Assembly (NCBI GenBank): GCA_016192825.1 | Contig: JACPTK010000116.1 | Location: 34,121-98,120 of the forward strand | Direction: 5' to 3' | DNA length: 64,000 nt | Source of the DNA: Betaproteobacteria bacterium | Lineage (GTDB): Bacteria > Pseudomonadota > Gammaproteobacteria > Burkholderiales > SG8-41 | Notes under the pieces: generated by a model | Told to the model about the DNA's origin: nothing | Seen by the model: only the letters and a program-made list of their open reading frames with translations | The model's database searches: none | In this document: piece by piece, positions 17,840 through 26,896 of the stretch | How the letters are laid out: each line of letters opens with the position of its first letter | How positions within the stretch are numbered: position 1 is the first letter of the stretch | Program-made: the position numbers and the translations under genes

Positions 17840-19818
17840 CACCCGGCCAGCGTGAAATAAAACGTGGCGCCGCGCTCCATCGCCGCCTCCGCCCAGATTT
17901 CGCCCCCGTGCCGCCGGATGACGCGCTGGACCGTGGCCAGCCCGATTCCCGTGCCCGGAAACTCGGCCTCGGCGTGGAAGCGCTGGAACGGCGCGAACAG
18001 TTTGCCGGCGTACGCCATATCGAACCCGATGCCGTTGTCGCGCACGTAATAGACCGGCCTGCCGTCGCGCCGCGTCGATCCCACCGCTATCGTCGCCGCG
18101 GCGCGCTTGGCGGTGAACTTCCAGGCGTTGTGCAGCAGGTTCTGCATCACGATTGCCAGCAGATTGGGATCCGCGCGCGCTTTCATGGCCGGCTCGATCT
18201 CGACGGTCACGTTGCGCCCGGGCTCCTGCCGCCGCAGTTCGTCCGCGATTTCCCGCGCCTGGCTGCTGAGATCCACTTCCGCCACCTGCACGGCAACCCG
18301 GGACACCCGCGACAGCGCGAGCAGGTCGTCGACCAGGTCGCCCATGCGCTGGGCGGCGCCGCGCACCCGGCGCATGTAGTCCTTTCCGGCGTCGCCGAAC
18401 AGGTGCCCGCATTCCTCCTGCAGCGCCTGGCTGAAGCCCTCGATGCTGCGCAGCGGAGCGCGCAGATCGTGCGACACCGAATACGCGAACGCTTCCAGCT
18501 CCTGGTTCGCGACCTCGAGCTGGCGCGTGCGCTCGATCACCCGCCGCTCGAGCTCGGTATTGAGCTTGCGGATCTCCTCCTCGATGAGCCGTTTCCCGGT
18601 GACGTCGTTGACCAGCGCCAGTCGCGCCGGGCGGCCGTCGTTGTCGAAGTTGTGCGAATAAACCTCCACGTCGATGAGGGTCCCGTCCTTCTTGCGGTGC
18701 CGCCACCGCTGGACGGTGTTCTGCTGCCGATCGCGCCGCTGGAGAAACTCCCGATAAGCGCCATGTTCTTGCTCGGCATGGATGTCGAAACCGTTGATCC
18801 TGGAAAACTCCTCCCGTGAATAGCCGTACAGCCTTACCGCGGCGTCGTTGACCGCGATGAAACCGTTGGTTTGCGCATCCCTCACCCACATCGGCATCGG
18901 GTTGGCCTCGAACAGGTAGCGGTAGCGTTCCTCGCTCTCGCGAAGCTTCTCCTCCATGCGCCGGCGCTCGGTCACGTCACGGGTAATGCCGAGCAGCGCC
19001 GTCACCTCGCCGTCGTCCCCCCTCAGCGGCACCGCGTGCGTGTCGAGGCGCCGCCGCGTTCCTTTCAGCCCGGTGACCTCGAACTCCAGCTCGCCGGACT
19101 CTCCCCGCATGACCCTGCCGTGGAGATTCAGGAACGCCTGGCGATGCTCTGCGACGATGAACTCCAGCAGGCCGTGTTCCCTGACCTGCTCGATCGATTC
19201 GGCCTCCAGCATTGCCAGCCCCGCCGGGTTCATCTCGAGCAGCTCGCCGTTTGGGTCCACCACTTTCACGCATTCGGGCTCACTCTGGATGATGGCGCTC
19301 AGGCGGGCTTCGCTGTCGCGCAGGGCCTGATGCGCCCGTTTCTTCTCGGTGATGTCGTTGACGAGCGACAGCCGCGCGGGTCTGCCTTCGTAATCGAACT
19401 GGTGCGACGTCACCTCCACCTCGATGATGCTGCCGTCCTTGCGCCGGTGGCGTCCCTGTCGGCGGTGCTCGCCGCGAGGTCCGGTCCGCTCCAGATAGGC
19501 CTCCCATTCGGCCAAGTCCTGCTGGGGAACCAGGTCGTGACTCCGCAGGCGCAGGAATTCCTCGCGCGTGTACCCATACTGCCGGATTGCCGCCTCGTTG
19601 ACGTCCAGGTAGCGGTTGGTCGCGACATCCCGTATCCACATCGGCATCGGGTTCGACTCGAAAACGCGACGGTAGATCTGCCCGCCGTCGCGCACGCCGC
19701 CTTCGGCCACACCGCCTTCGCGGGAAATCCCCGATTCAGCCTCGCCGGCCGATGCCCGCTCCCGCTGCCTGCCCATGTCGCCCGCTCTCCGGTCCGGTGG
19801 ATTTCGAGCAGCCGTCAT
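17839..19818 (-). CDS. Three-PAS sensor histidine kinase (HisKA type)
   Basis: 659 residues from the ATG at 19818, chosen because it overlaps the upstream TGA as ATGA. PAS domains lie at about 50-160, 170-285 and 295-410; the first and third are near-duplicates (SNPMPMW and ANPMPMW). HisKA has His450 in YSVSHDLRAPLRS and the HATPase_c domain has DNGIGFD and GTGIGLATV. It resembles phytochrome-type soluble kinases but has no GAF/PHY chromophore domain. It is cytoplasmic. It probably phosphorylates the receiver of the next gene. Confidence 0.9.
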   Translation of the reverse strand: MTAARNPPDRRAGDMGRQRERASAGEAESGISREGGVAEGGVRDGGQIYRRVFESNPMPMWIRDVATNRYLDVNEAAIRQYGYTREEFLRLRSHDLVPQQDLAEWEAYLERTGPRGEHRRQGRHRRKDGSIIEVEVTSHQFDYEGRPARLSLVNDITEKKRAHQALRDSEARLSAIIQSEPECVKVVDPNGELLEMNPAGLAMLEAESIEQVREHGLLEFIVAEHRQAFLNLHGRVMRGESGELEFEVTGLKGTRRRLDTHAVPLRGDDGEVTALLGITRDVTERRRMEEKLRESEERYRYLFEANPMPMWVRDAQTNGFIAVNDAAVRLYGYSREEFSRINGFDIHAEQEHGAYREFLQRRDRQQNTVQRWRHRKKDGTLIDVEVYSHNFDNDGRPARLALVNDVTGKRLIEEEIRKLNTELERRVIERTRQLEVANQELEAFAYSVSHDLRAPLRSIEGFSQALQEECGHLFGDAGKDYMRRVRGAAQRMGDLVDDLLALSRVSRVAVQVAEVDLSSQAREIADELRRQEPGRNVTVEIEPAMKARADPNLLAIVMQNLLHNAWKFTAKRAAATIAVGSTRRDGRPVYYVRDNGIGFDMAYAGKLFAPFQRFHAEAEFPGTGIGLATVQRVIRRHGGEIWAEAAMERGATFYFTLAG

Positions 19819-20738
19819 AGCCCGCCCAGCACCTTCACATGAGCGGCGACGCTGCGCCCGAGCGCGTGCAACTCGTAGCCGCCCTCGAGCATCGAGACGA
19901 TGCGACCCCCGGCATGGCGATCCGCAACCGCCTTGACGCGCTCGGTCACCCACGCGTAATCGGCCTCCACGAGGTTGAGCATGGCCATGTCGTCGTCGCG
20001 ATGAGCGTCGAAGCCGGCGGAAATGAACAGCATCTCCGGCCCGAACGCTTCCAGCGCCGGCAGCCAGTGCTGTTCGACCGCGGCGCGGAATTCCTTTCCC
20101 CCGCTGTACGCGGCGAGCGGGATGTTGACCATGCGCTCCGAACGGCCTTCGACGCCGCTGTACGGGTAGAACGGGTGCTGGAAGGTCGACACCATCATCA
20201 CGCGCGGGTCGTCGCGAAAGATGGCTTCCGTCCCGTTGCCGTGATGGACGTCGAAGTCCACCACGGCGACCCGCTGCAATCCGTGCGCATCCAGCGCGTG
20301 CGCCGCAGCCACGGCAACGTTATTGAAGAGGCAGAACCCCATGGCCCGGGCGCGCTCGGCGTGGTGCCCCGGCGGGCGCACGCTGCAGAACGCCACCTCC
20401 GCCTCGCGCCGCATCACCATGTCCGTTGCCAGCACCGCCCCGCCCGCCGCGTGCAGCGCGGCGCCCAGGGTGTGCGGGTTCATCGCGGTGTCGGGATCCA
20501 GATGGGTCAGGCCGTGACTCGGAGCGTCCCGTTCCAGCGCGGTGAGGTAATCCGGTGCATGTACGCGCTCGAGCTGGGCACGGCTCGCGATCGGCGCTTC
20601 GGCGTGCCGGAGATAATTGATCATCCCCGATGCGATCAGCTGGTCCTCGATCGCGCGCAGCCGCGCCGGGCACTCGGGATGGTGCGCGCCCATGTCATGC
20701 AGCAAACAGTCGCCATGGGTGATATAAGCGATCGTCAC
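19815..20738 (-). CDS. Histone deacetylase-like amidohydrolase (AcuC/HDAC family)
   Basis: About 307 residues of the zinc-dependent deacetylase family. The motifs are VVDFDVHHGNGTEAIF (zinc Asp and His plus charge relay), SAGFDAHRDD (third zinc ligand) and RPPGHHAERARAMGFC. Bacterial members deacetylate acetyl-lysine or acetylpolyamines; the substrate here is unknown. A GTG start at 20738 gives the usual family N-terminus (TIAYITHGDC). An ATG at 20765 adds nine unlikely residues. Its TGA overlaps the ATG of the PAS kinase, tying a deacetylase to a signalling operon. Confidence 0.85.
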   Translation of the reverse strand: MTIAYITHGDCLLHDMGAHHPECPARLRAIEDQLIASGMINYLRHAEAPIASRAQLERVHAPDYLTALERDAPSHGLTHLDPDTAMNPHTLGAALHAAGGAVLATDMVMRREAEVAFCSVRPPGHHAERARAMGFCLFNNVAVAAAHALDAHGLQRVAVVDFDVHHGNGTEAIFRDDPRVMMVSTFQHPFYPYSGVEGRSERMVNIPLAAYSGGKEFRAAVEQHWLPALEAFGPEMLFISAGFDAHRDDDMAMLNLVEADYAWVTERVKAVADRHAGGRIVSMLEGGYELHALGRSVAAHVKVLGGL

Positions 20739-20740
20739 TT

Positions 20741-20756
20741 CGCCATTATAATGGCG
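20741..20756. promoter_or_regulatory. Perfect 16-bp palindrome with TATAAT on both strands
   Basis: CGCCATTATAATGGCG is self-complementary and presents TATAAT in both directions between the HDAC-like gene and the MoxR gene. It could be a shared divergent -10 region or an operator. No clear -35 is seen on either side. If used leftward, transcription would begin at about the GTG at 20738. Confidence 0.4.
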
Positions 20757-20836
20757 GCGCCGCATCCGCCGGGCGACACGGCGCGTATTTCGTGTTCTTG
20801 ATGCAACCCTACCCTATTCATCGTGATCGCCGACGT

Positions 20837-20843
20837 AAGGGAG
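20837..20843 (+). promoter_or_regulatory. Shine-Dalgarno deciding a TTG start for the MoxR ATPase
   Basis: AAGGGAG lies seven bases before TTG at 20851. The next ATG, at 20884, has no comparable site, so the TTG is preferred. Confidence 0.55.
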
Positions 20844-20850
20844 AATTGAA

Positions 20851-21837
20851 TTGGCTCCGGATACAGGACGAAATCCGCGGGATATGGCAAACTCGACGCA
20901 CCCTCGTCCCGCGCAGCACATGTCCCGGACCATCGAATCGGTCGTCGCCCAGGTCGGCAGCATCATCCTCGGCAAGGAGCACCAGATCCGGCTGGCCATC
21001 GCCTGCCTGCTCGCTCGCGGCCACCTGCTGATCGAGGACATTCCGGGGGTCGGCAAGACCACTCTCGCGCACGCGCTCGCCACCTCGCTCGGCATGGGAT
21101 TCCAGCGCATCCAGTTCACCAGCGACCTGCTGCCCGCCGACATCATCGGCGTCTCGATCTACAACCGCGACACCGGCGATTTCCAGTTCCACGCCGGCCC
21201 GATCTTCAGCCAGGTCGTGCTGGCCGATGAAGTCAACCGGGCGACGCCCAAGGCGCAGAGCGCGCTGCTCGAGGCGATGGAGGAACACCAGGTGACGACC
21301 GAGGGCGAAACGCGGCACCTCCCCGAGCCGTTTTTTGTCATCGCCACGCAAAATCCCTCCTACCAGGTGGGCACGTTCCCGCTGCCGGAATCGCAACTCG
21401 ACCGCTTCCTGATGCGTATTCACCTGGGTTACCCGGACAGCGAAGCGGAGCGCGCGCTGCTGCAGGGCGAGAACCGGCGTGACCTGCTTGCCGCGCTGAA
21501 GCCCGCCATGCGGCCGCAGGAGCTCGCCGCGCTGCAGCACCGCGCGCAGCAAGTCCACAGCTCGAGCGCCCTCCTCGACTACGTGCAGGCGATTGCGGAC
21601 CACACCCGCCGCACGGCGGATTACGTCAACGGGCTGTCACCGCGGGCGGCGCTCGCGCTGCTGCATGCCGCCCGCGCCTGGGCCTTGATGGCCGAACGCG
21701 ACCACGTCGTACCCGAGGACGTGCAGGCCGTGCTTCCCGCGGTCGTCGGCCACCGGCTGGTCCGCGCGGGAGACGTGACCAAGGCCGATGGCGTGGACAT
21801 CGCGGACCATCTGATCAAGCAGGTGGCCATACCCTAG
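20851..21837 (+). CDS. MoxR-family AAA+ ATPase
   Basis: 328 residues from a TTG start. Walker A is GVGKTT at about 66-71, Walker B is VVLADEVNR at about 120, followed by sensor 1 (IATQNP) and the conserved GTFPLPESQLDRF block of MoxR proteins. MoxR ATPases act as chaperones that insert metals or cofactors or mature partner proteins. Genes for a DUF58 protein and a TgpA-type transglutaminase follow on the same strand, the classic partner set. Its TAG stop codon runs straight into the heptamer array (TAGGATTGAG). Confidence 0.92.
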   Translation: MAPDTGRNPRDMANSTHPRPAQHMSRTIESVVAQVGSIILGKEHQIRLAIACLLARGHLLIEDIPGVGKTTLAHALATSLGMGFQRIQFTSDLLPADIIGVSIYNRDTGDFQFHAGPIFSQVVLADEVNRATPKAQSALLEAMEEHQVTTEGETRHLPEPFFVIATQNPSYQVGTFPLPESQLDRFLMRIHLGYPDSEAERALLQGENRRDLLAALKPAMRPQELAALQHRAQQVHSSSALLDYVQAIADHTRRTADYVNGLSPRAALALLHAARAWALMAERDHVVPEDVQAVLPAVVGHRLVRAGDVTKADGVDIADHLIKQVAIP

Positions 21838-21938
21838 GATTGAGCACTGAGGACTGAGGATTGAGGGGAACCTGCCAATTAAAAAGTGGTTGTAGAGCGC
21901 CCACTCAATCCTAATTGCTCAATCCTCAATCCTGATTT
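21838..21938. repeat. Heptamer array between moxR and the DUF58 gene, inverted arms
   Basis: The left arm has GATTGAG/CACTGAG/GACTGAG/GATTGAG units; the right arm has CTCAATC/CTAATTG/CTCAATC/CTCAATC units, their reverse complements. The arms flank about 35 bp, so the spacer can form a long imperfect hairpin inside the operon. Confidence 0.7.
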
Positions 21939-21941
21939 TCG

Positions 21942-22901
21942 ATGTACGGCGTCCTCAAGAACCGCCTCTACACCTGGCTGTTCCAGCCGCGCGGCCGGGA
22001 TCGTGGCGCGATCGTGCTGGTGCAGCGGCGGGTGTTCATCCTGCCCACGCGCCAGGGCCTGCTGTTCGCGCTGGTGCTGCTGCTCATGCTCACCGGCTCG
22101 ATCAACTACACGCTGGGGCTCGGCTTCGTCCTGACTTTCCTGCTGGGGGCGCTGGGCGTCAACGCGATGATCCACACCTGGCGCAATCTCGCGAACCTAC
22201 GGGTGACCGGCGGCCGCGCGCAACCCGTGTTCGCGGGCGACGCGGCGCAGTTCACGGTGCATCTCGAGAACGGCGGCGATACGGACCGCTACGCCATCGG
22301 CCTCACGCGGAATCGGAACAACGCAACGTTTGCGGACGTGCCTGCGCGCGCCACCGTGGCGGCCGGCATCGGGATCCCGGCGCCGCGCCGCGGCATCCTG
22401 CGTCCCGGCCGGCTGACGCTGTTCACGCGGTTCCCGTTGGGGCTTTACTACGCCTGGGCCTACCTGGAACTCGACATCCAGTGCCTCGTCTATCCCCGGC
22501 CGGCATTCCCGGGACTGCCGCTGCCGCCCGCGCTGGCGAGCGCCGGCGCCGGCGCCGAGCGCGGCCGGGGCCAGGAGGATTTCTCCGGCATGCGCCAGTA
22601 CCACGTGGGCGACTCCCTCCGTCACATCGCATGGAAGGCGGCCGCGCGCGATCAGGGCCTGCTCACCAAGCTCTTCAGCGGGCAGTCCGAGACCGAGCTG
22701 TGGCTCGACTGGACACAACTGCCTGCGCAAATGGGCGTGGAGGAGCGCTTGTCCCACCTGGCGCGCTGGGTGCTCGACGCGCACGCGGCGGGGCTGTCCT
22801 TCGGCCTGCGCCTGCCGGGCGAGACCGTGGACCTGGCGGGCGGGGCGGCGCAGCGCGAGCGCTGTCTCGAAGTATTGGCGCTCTTTGAATCCGGCAAATA
22901 A
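21942..22901 (+). CDS. DUF58 domain protein (MoxR-associated)
   Basis: 319 residues. Two hydrophobic segments near residues 35-80 anchor it in the inner membrane. The DUF58 core is in the C-terminal half, with GMRQYHVGDSLRHIAWKAAA, the family signature. DUF58 proteins often have a von Willebrand-like fold and are thought to be targets or partners of MoxR ATPases. It sits between moxR and tgpA on the same strand. Molecular function is not established. Confidence 0.88.
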   Translation: MYGVLKNRLYTWLFQPRGRDRGAIVLVQRRVFILPTRQGLLFALVLLLMLTGSINYTLGLGFVLTFLLGALGVNAMIHTWRNLANLRVTGGRAQPVFAGDAAQFTVHLENGGDTDRYAIGLTRNRNNATFADVPARATVAAGIGIPAPRRGILRPGRLTLFTRFPLGLYYAWAYLELDIQCLVYPRPAFPGLPLPPALASAGAGAERGRGQEDFSGMRQYHVGDSLRHIAWKAAARDQGLLTKLFSGQSETELWLDWTQLPAQMGVEERLSHLARWVLDAHAAGLSFGLRLPGETVDLAGGAAQRERCLEVLALFESGK

Positions 22902-22905
22902 AAGG

Positions 22906-23000
22906 CGTGAATCGTGATTAGTGAGTCGAAACTTCAGAAGAACCGCCATGGCACTTCGGATCGTTCGCATCACGAGTCACGAATCACGAATCACGGATTC
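22906..23000. repeat. Heptamer array between the DUF58 and tgpA genes
   Basis: The left arm has CGTGAAT/CGTGATT/AGTGAGT units and the right arm CACGAGT/CACGAAT/CACGAAT, its inverse, flanking about 45 bp. Confidence 0.65.
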
Positions 23001-23002
23001 CA

Positions 23003-24958
23003 ATGACTGACCCGAGGCAGCCCATCGCCTGGCGCCACGTGGCGTACCTGCTGCTGTCGCTCACGATGGTGGCCGCGCCGCACGTCTTCTACCTGCGGTG
23101 GTGGACGATCGCGCTGGTGTCGGCGCTCATTGCATGGCGGGCCTATCTGGGATACGCCCGCCTTGCGTTGCCGAGCCGCTGGTTGCTGATCCTCGTCGCC
23201 CTCGGCGCGACCCTCGGTGTCTTCATCAGCTACCGGACCATCTTCGGGCGCGACGCAGGCGTGGCGTTGCTGGTGGTCATGCTGGGGCTGAAGTTTCTCG
23301 AAACGCGCACGCTGCGCGACGCGACCCTGCTGATCTTCCTCGGCTATTTCCTGGTGATCACCAACTTCCTCCGCGACCAGACCATTCCCACCGGCTTCTA
23401 CATGCTCGCGTGCACCCTGGTGATCACCGCCACCATGATCAGTCTTCACTACGCGCGCGCCGAGCCGGCGTTCCGCGTGCAGTTGCGCATGGCGGGCGTC
23501 CTGCTCGCGCAGTCCGTGCCCCTCATGCTGGTGCTGTTCCTGCTGTTTCCCCGCGTGCCCGGCCCCTTGTGGGGCATGCCCCAGGACACGTTCGCCGGCA
23601 CCAGCGGCCTGTCCGATACCATGACCCCGGGCAGCCTGTCCAAGCTCACGCTTTCCGACGCCGTCGCCTTCCGCGTCAAATTCGAGTCGTCCCTGCCGCG
23701 GCGGCGGCACCTCTACTGGCGGGGCCCCGTGATGTGGGATTTCGACGGCCGCACGTGGTCCGTGGCGCGCTTCTTCTATAACACGCCCCTGCCGAAGACC
23801 GAAGGCGAGGCGGTCTCCTACGAGGTCACCCTCGAGCCGCACAACCGGCGCTGGATGTTCGCGCTCGATATCCCCGGCAAGGTGCCGCCGCTCGCGTTCA
23901 TCAGCGGCGATTTCCAGATCTACGCGAACCAGCCGGTCAAGAACCGGGTGCGATACGACATGCTGTCGTACCTCAACGCCAGCTACGGCGTCTCCGAAAA
24001 CCGCTTCGCCCTGCGCCGCGCGTTGAATCTGCCTGCCGGAACGAACCCGAGGGCCCTGGAGCTTGCGCGCTCGCTGCGGGAGAAACACGCCGATGACCTG
24101 CCCCTCGTGGAAGCGGTGCTGCGGATGTTCCGCGATCAGAACTTCTTCTACACGCTGGAGCCCCCGCTGCTCGGGGACCACCCGGTGGATGAATTCCTGT
24201 TCAAGACGCGTGCCGGCTTCTGCGAGCATTTCGCGTCCGCCTTCGCGGTACTGATGCGCGGCGCGGGAATCCCGGCGCGGATCGTGACCGGATACCAGGG
24301 CGGCGACATGAACGAATTCGGCAACTACCTCATCGTGCGCCAGGCCGAAGCCCATGCCTGGGTCGAGATCTGGCTCCGGGACCGGGGATGGGTGCGGGTC
24401 GACCCGACTTCCGTGGTATCGCCGCTGCGCGTGGACTCCGGCATTTCCGCCGCGGTGCCGGCGACCGATCCCCTGCCATTCATGGTTCGCGGTGATATCG
24501 AGTGGCTGCGCCGGCTGCGGCTGTCGTGGGATTTCATGGCGAACAGCTGGAACCAGTGGGTGCTGGGCTACACGCCCGAGCGCCAGCGCTGGCTGCTCGG
24601 CAGCGTCGGCATCGACAACGCCACCTGGCAGAAGCTCACGGCCATCCTGTTTTTCCTTGCGGGCGTGATCGTGGCCACCCTCACCGCGCTCGCGCTGCGG
24701 CAGCTCAGGCGCCGGGTGCGGGACCCGGTCAACGCCGCGTATCTGCGGTTTTGCGACAAGCTGCGCCGCAAGGGGCTTTCGCGCGATCCCACCGAGGGTC
24801 CGGTGGATTATGCGCGCCGTGTGGAAGGCTCCCGCCCCGACCTGAAGCCCGCCGTCGCGGCCATCACCCGGCTCTACGTCGCGCTCCGCTACGGCACGGA
24901 ACGAGGCACCGAGGCGTTGATGGACCTGCAGCGGCGGGTGAGGCAGTTCTCTGCCTGA
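23003..24958 (+). CDS. TgpA-like membrane transglutaminase (DUF3488-transglutaminase-DUF4129)
   Basis: 651 residues. About five hydrophobic helices occupy residues 10-190. A periplasmic transglutaminase-like domain has a Cys-His-Asp triad visible as Cys407 (RAGFCEHFAS), His451 (EAHAWVEIW) and Asp467 (VRVDPTS). A further transmembrane helix is at about 550-575 (FFLAGVIVATL), then a cytoplasmic DUF4129-like tail. The family resembles Pseudomonas TgpA, an essential inner-membrane protein linked to envelope integrity. It is the third gene of the MoxR set and converges with nlpD across an inverted array. Confidence 0.9.
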   Translation: MTDPRQPIAWRHVAYLLLSLTMVAAPHVFYLRWWTIALVSALIAWRAYLGYARLALPSRWLLILVALGATLGVFISYRTIFGRDAGVALLVVMLGLKFLETRTLRDATLLIFLGYFLVITNFLRDQTIPTGFYMLACTLVITATMISLHYARAEPAFRVQLRMAGVLLAQSVPLMLVLFLLFPRVPGPLWGMPQDTFAGTSGLSDTMTPGSLSKLTLSDAVAFRVKFESSLPRRRHLYWRGPVMWDFDGRTWSVARFFYNTPLPKTEGEAVSYEVTLEPHNRRWMFALDIPGKVPPLAFISGDFQIYANQPVKNRVRYDMLSYLNASYGVSENRFALRRALNLPAGTNPRALELARSLREKHADDLPLVEAVLRMFRDQNFFYTLEPPLLGDHPVDEFLFKTRAGFCEHFASAFAVLMRGAGIPARIVTGYQGGDMNEFGNYLIVRQAEAHAWVEIWLRDRGWVRVDPTSVVSPLRVDSGISAAVPATDPLPFMVRGDIEWLRRLRLSWDFMANSWNQWVLGYTPERQRWLLGSVGIDNATWQKLTAILFFLAGVIVATLTALALRQLRRRVRDPVNAAYLRFCDKLRRKGLSRDPTEGPVDYARRVEGSRPDLKPAVAAITRLYVALRYGTERGTEALMDLQRRVRQFSA

Positions 24959-24961
24959 AGG

Positions 24962-25043
24962 CGGTGATTAGTGAGTGGTGATTAGTGATTGGCGGGGCGC
25001 TCGACGTTTTTTCCAATCACTATTCACTAATCACCAATCACGG
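24962..25043. repeat. Inverted heptamer array between convergent tgpA and nlpD
   Basis: The left arm has GTGATTA/GTGAGTG/GTGATTA/GTGATTG. The right arm has CAATCAC/TATTCAC/TAATCAC/CAATCAC. The arms are near-perfect complements around a spacer containing TTTTTT, so a bidirectional terminator is plausible. Confidence 0.7.
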
Positions 25044-25046
25044 GTT

Positions 25047-25997
25047 CTAAGCCGGCGGCAGGAGCTTCACCGGATCGACCGGCTTGCCGAGGCGGCGGAT
25101 CTCGAAGTGCAGCTTGACCTGGTTGGTGTCGGTCGAGCCCATCTCGGCGATCTTCTGGCCCTTGGCGACGGTCTGACCTTCCTTCACCAGCAACTCGCTG
25201 TTGTGCGCGTAAACGCTGAGGAAGGTATTGTTGTGCTTGATGACGATCAGCTTGCCGAAGCCGCGGATGCCGGTCCCGCTGAAGATCACGCGGCCCGGCG
25301 CGCTCGCCAGCACCGGCTGGCCCAGCTTGCCGGCGATGCTGATGCCTTTCAGGTTGGAGCCGTCGTTGAAGCTGCTGACCACCCTTCCGGTCGCCGGCCA
25401 GCCCCAGTGGATGCCGTCATCGCCTTCGCTGGGCGCGCCAGGCGCGCGCGGCTCGGCCCGCAAAGCCAATTCCGGCCTCGCGCCGCTCAGCTGGGCGTAG
25501 CTCTGGTCGTTGTAGGGCGCCCGCACCGCCTTGGGCTGGGTCTTGATCGCGCCGCCCGCGGCCGCGGTTTCGCCAAGCGGCCGTCCCTGCACGCCGGGGG
25601 CGGTCTTGAACGGCGCCGCAGTTGCCGCCGCGGCCGCCGGCCTCAGCCGGAGCTGCTGGCCGACGCGGATCACGCCGGGGTCCGTGATGCCGTTCAACTG
25701 GGCCAGTTCGCGGTAATCGAGGCCGTGGTCGAGCGCGATGCTGTAGAGCGTGTCGCCCTTGCGCACGGCATAGAACTCGGGACGCGCGTCCGCCGGCTTC
25801 GGCGCGGGCCGGGCCGAGACCGCCGGCCTTGCCGGCGCCGGCCGGGCCTCCGGAGCGCGTTCCACGACGGGCGCGCCACGCCTGGCGGTGCATCCCGCCA
25901 TGAACACCGCGAGTGCGGCACACACCAGGAACAGCCTTGCCACAGAGAACACAGAGTTCACGGAGGGTGAAACCCCATGGGCAATACGGAATCGCAT
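25047..25997 (-). CDS. nlpD: NlpD-like lipoprotein: LysM plus degenerate M23 (LytM) domain
   Basis: About 316 residues. A signal peptide ends in a lipobox-like FMAGC. A LysM domain follows (YAVRKGDTLYSIALDHGLDY) and a C-terminal LytM domain. The metal-binding histidines are missing: KGISIAG stands where HxGxD is expected, and VKLHFEIR lacks the first His of HxH. That is typical of NlpD activators of cell-wall amidases rather than active endopeptidases. The start is uncertain; 25997 (ATG) and 25943 (GTG) are options, and the N-terminus overlaps a CACAGAG-type repeat. It follows surE and pcm as in many proteobacteria, but no rpoS follows. Confidence 0.88.
   Translation of the reverse strand: MRFRIAHGVSPSVNSVFSVARLFLVCAALAVFMAGCTARRGAPVVERAPEARPAPARPAVSARPAPKPADARPEFYAVRKGDTLYSIALDHGLDYRELAQLNGITDPGVIRVGQQLRLRPAAAAATAAPFKTAPGVQGRPLGETAAAGGAIKTQPKAVRAPYNDQSYAQLSGARPELALRAEPRAPGAPSEGDDGIHWGWPATGRVVSSFNDGSNLKGISIAGKLGQPVLASAPGRVIFSGTGIRGFGKLIVIKHNNTFLSVYAHNSELLVKEGQTVAKGQKIAEMGSTDTNQVKLHFEIRRLGKPVDPVKLLPPA
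25938..25972. repeat. CACAGAGAACACAGAG-type repeat overlapping the nlpD 5' end
   Basis: CCACAGAGAACACAGAG followed by TTCACGGAGGG lies over the first codons of nlpD. It belongs to the same class of short-period repeats as the heptamer arrays, here translated as part of the pre-lipobox region. Confidence 0.45.
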
Positions 25998-26100
25998 TTC
26001 CCTTATGGGGTATTTATTGGCCCGGAAATCAATATGCCCTGCGTATCCAACGTACCGAAACCGTTGCGCTCGACTGCAACCCCTTCTAACCGGTCGTTCC

Positions 26101-26190
26101 ATTCAGCAGTGCGTCGCCCGCCGGCACCGCAGATCGGATGGCGGTGGCCTGCGAAAAACCCGTGCGCAACCCAAAGGCCGACACACTGCT
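26101..26190. repeat. MITE-like palindromic element, copy 2
   Basis: The ends are inverted: ATTCAGCAGTGCGTCG on the left and CCGACACACTGCT on the right. The right 54 bp are an inverted near-identical copy of 15907-15963. The right end overlaps the TAG stop of pcm, mirroring copy 1 and the response regulator. It lies in the nlpD-pcm gap. Confidence 0.6.
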
Positions 26191-26851
26191 AGCCGACGCC
26201 CGGCAGCAGGGGCACGAACACGACCGGATCCATACGCCGTTCGACAAGGCCGTTATCGGTGCGTTCGATCACGTAGAGATACTGCGCGTTGCCGCTCGCC
26301 ATGGGCAAAATCATTCTACCACCGCGGTCGAGCTGCCCGGCCAGCGCCTTGGGCACGCTCGTGGCCGCCGCGGTCATGACGATGGCGTCGAACGGCGCGA
26401 CCTCGGGCATGCCGACGTGCCCATCCCCATGGCGCAGATGCACGTTGGCGATGCCGGCATCGCGCAGGTGCTTGCGCGCCTTCCGGATGAGCGCCGCGAT
26501 CCGCTCCATCGAATACACCTGGCGGGCGATCCGGGCGAGCACCGCCGTCTGGTAGCCGCAGCCGGTCCCGATTTCGAGCACCTTCGTCAATGCCCGGCCA
26601 TTGCGCGCGAGCTCGGTCATTCGCGCCACGGTATGGGGGCTGGATATCGTCTGGCCGAAGCCCAGGGGCAGCGACATGTCCTCGTAGGCGCGGCTCGCGA
26701 GCGCTTCGTCCACGAAGATGTGGCGCGGCAGTTCCCCCATGACGGCGAGCACCGTCTCGTCCCGTATGCCCTGGCCCCGCAACCGCCCGACCATGCGCAG
26801 CCGCGTGCGCGGCGAGGTCATCCCTGTCCCGGGGTTCCGAGGCGACGACAT
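26189..26851 (-). CDS. pcm: Protein-L-isoaspartate O-methyltransferase
   Basis: Methylates isoaspartyl residues in damaged proteins using S-adenosylmethionine. About 220 residues from the ATG at 26851; a TTG at 26893 is a weaker alternative. Motif [17 protein letters not shown] is the SAM-binding loop, and [12 protein letters not shown] is the conserved isoaspartate-recognition segment of the family. It sits between surE and nlpD, the usual stationary-phase survival cluster. The last codons read through the end of a MITE-like repeat. Confidence 0.93.
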   Translation of the reverse strand: MSSPRNPGTGMTSPRTRLRMVGRLRGQGIRDETVLAVMGELPRHIFVDEALASRAYEDMSLPLGFGQTISSPHTVARMTELARNGRALTKVLEIGTGCGYQTAVLARIARQVYSMERIAALIRKARKHLRDAGIANVHLRHGDGHVGMPEVAPFDAIVMTAAATSVPKALAGQLDRGGRMILPMASGNAQYLYVIERTDNGLVERRMDPVVFVPLLPGVG

Positions 26852-26896
26852 TAGCGCGTGACTCTCCACGAAGGACGATCGGCCGCATTCCAATAG

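Noticed and set aside
17840..18889. Upstream extension of the REC-histidine kinase frame to 18889
   Set aside because: The extension is Arg/Gly/Ala-rich and overlaps the PAS kinase coding sequence; the ATG at 17839 gives the receiver domain start and couples to the upstream stop.
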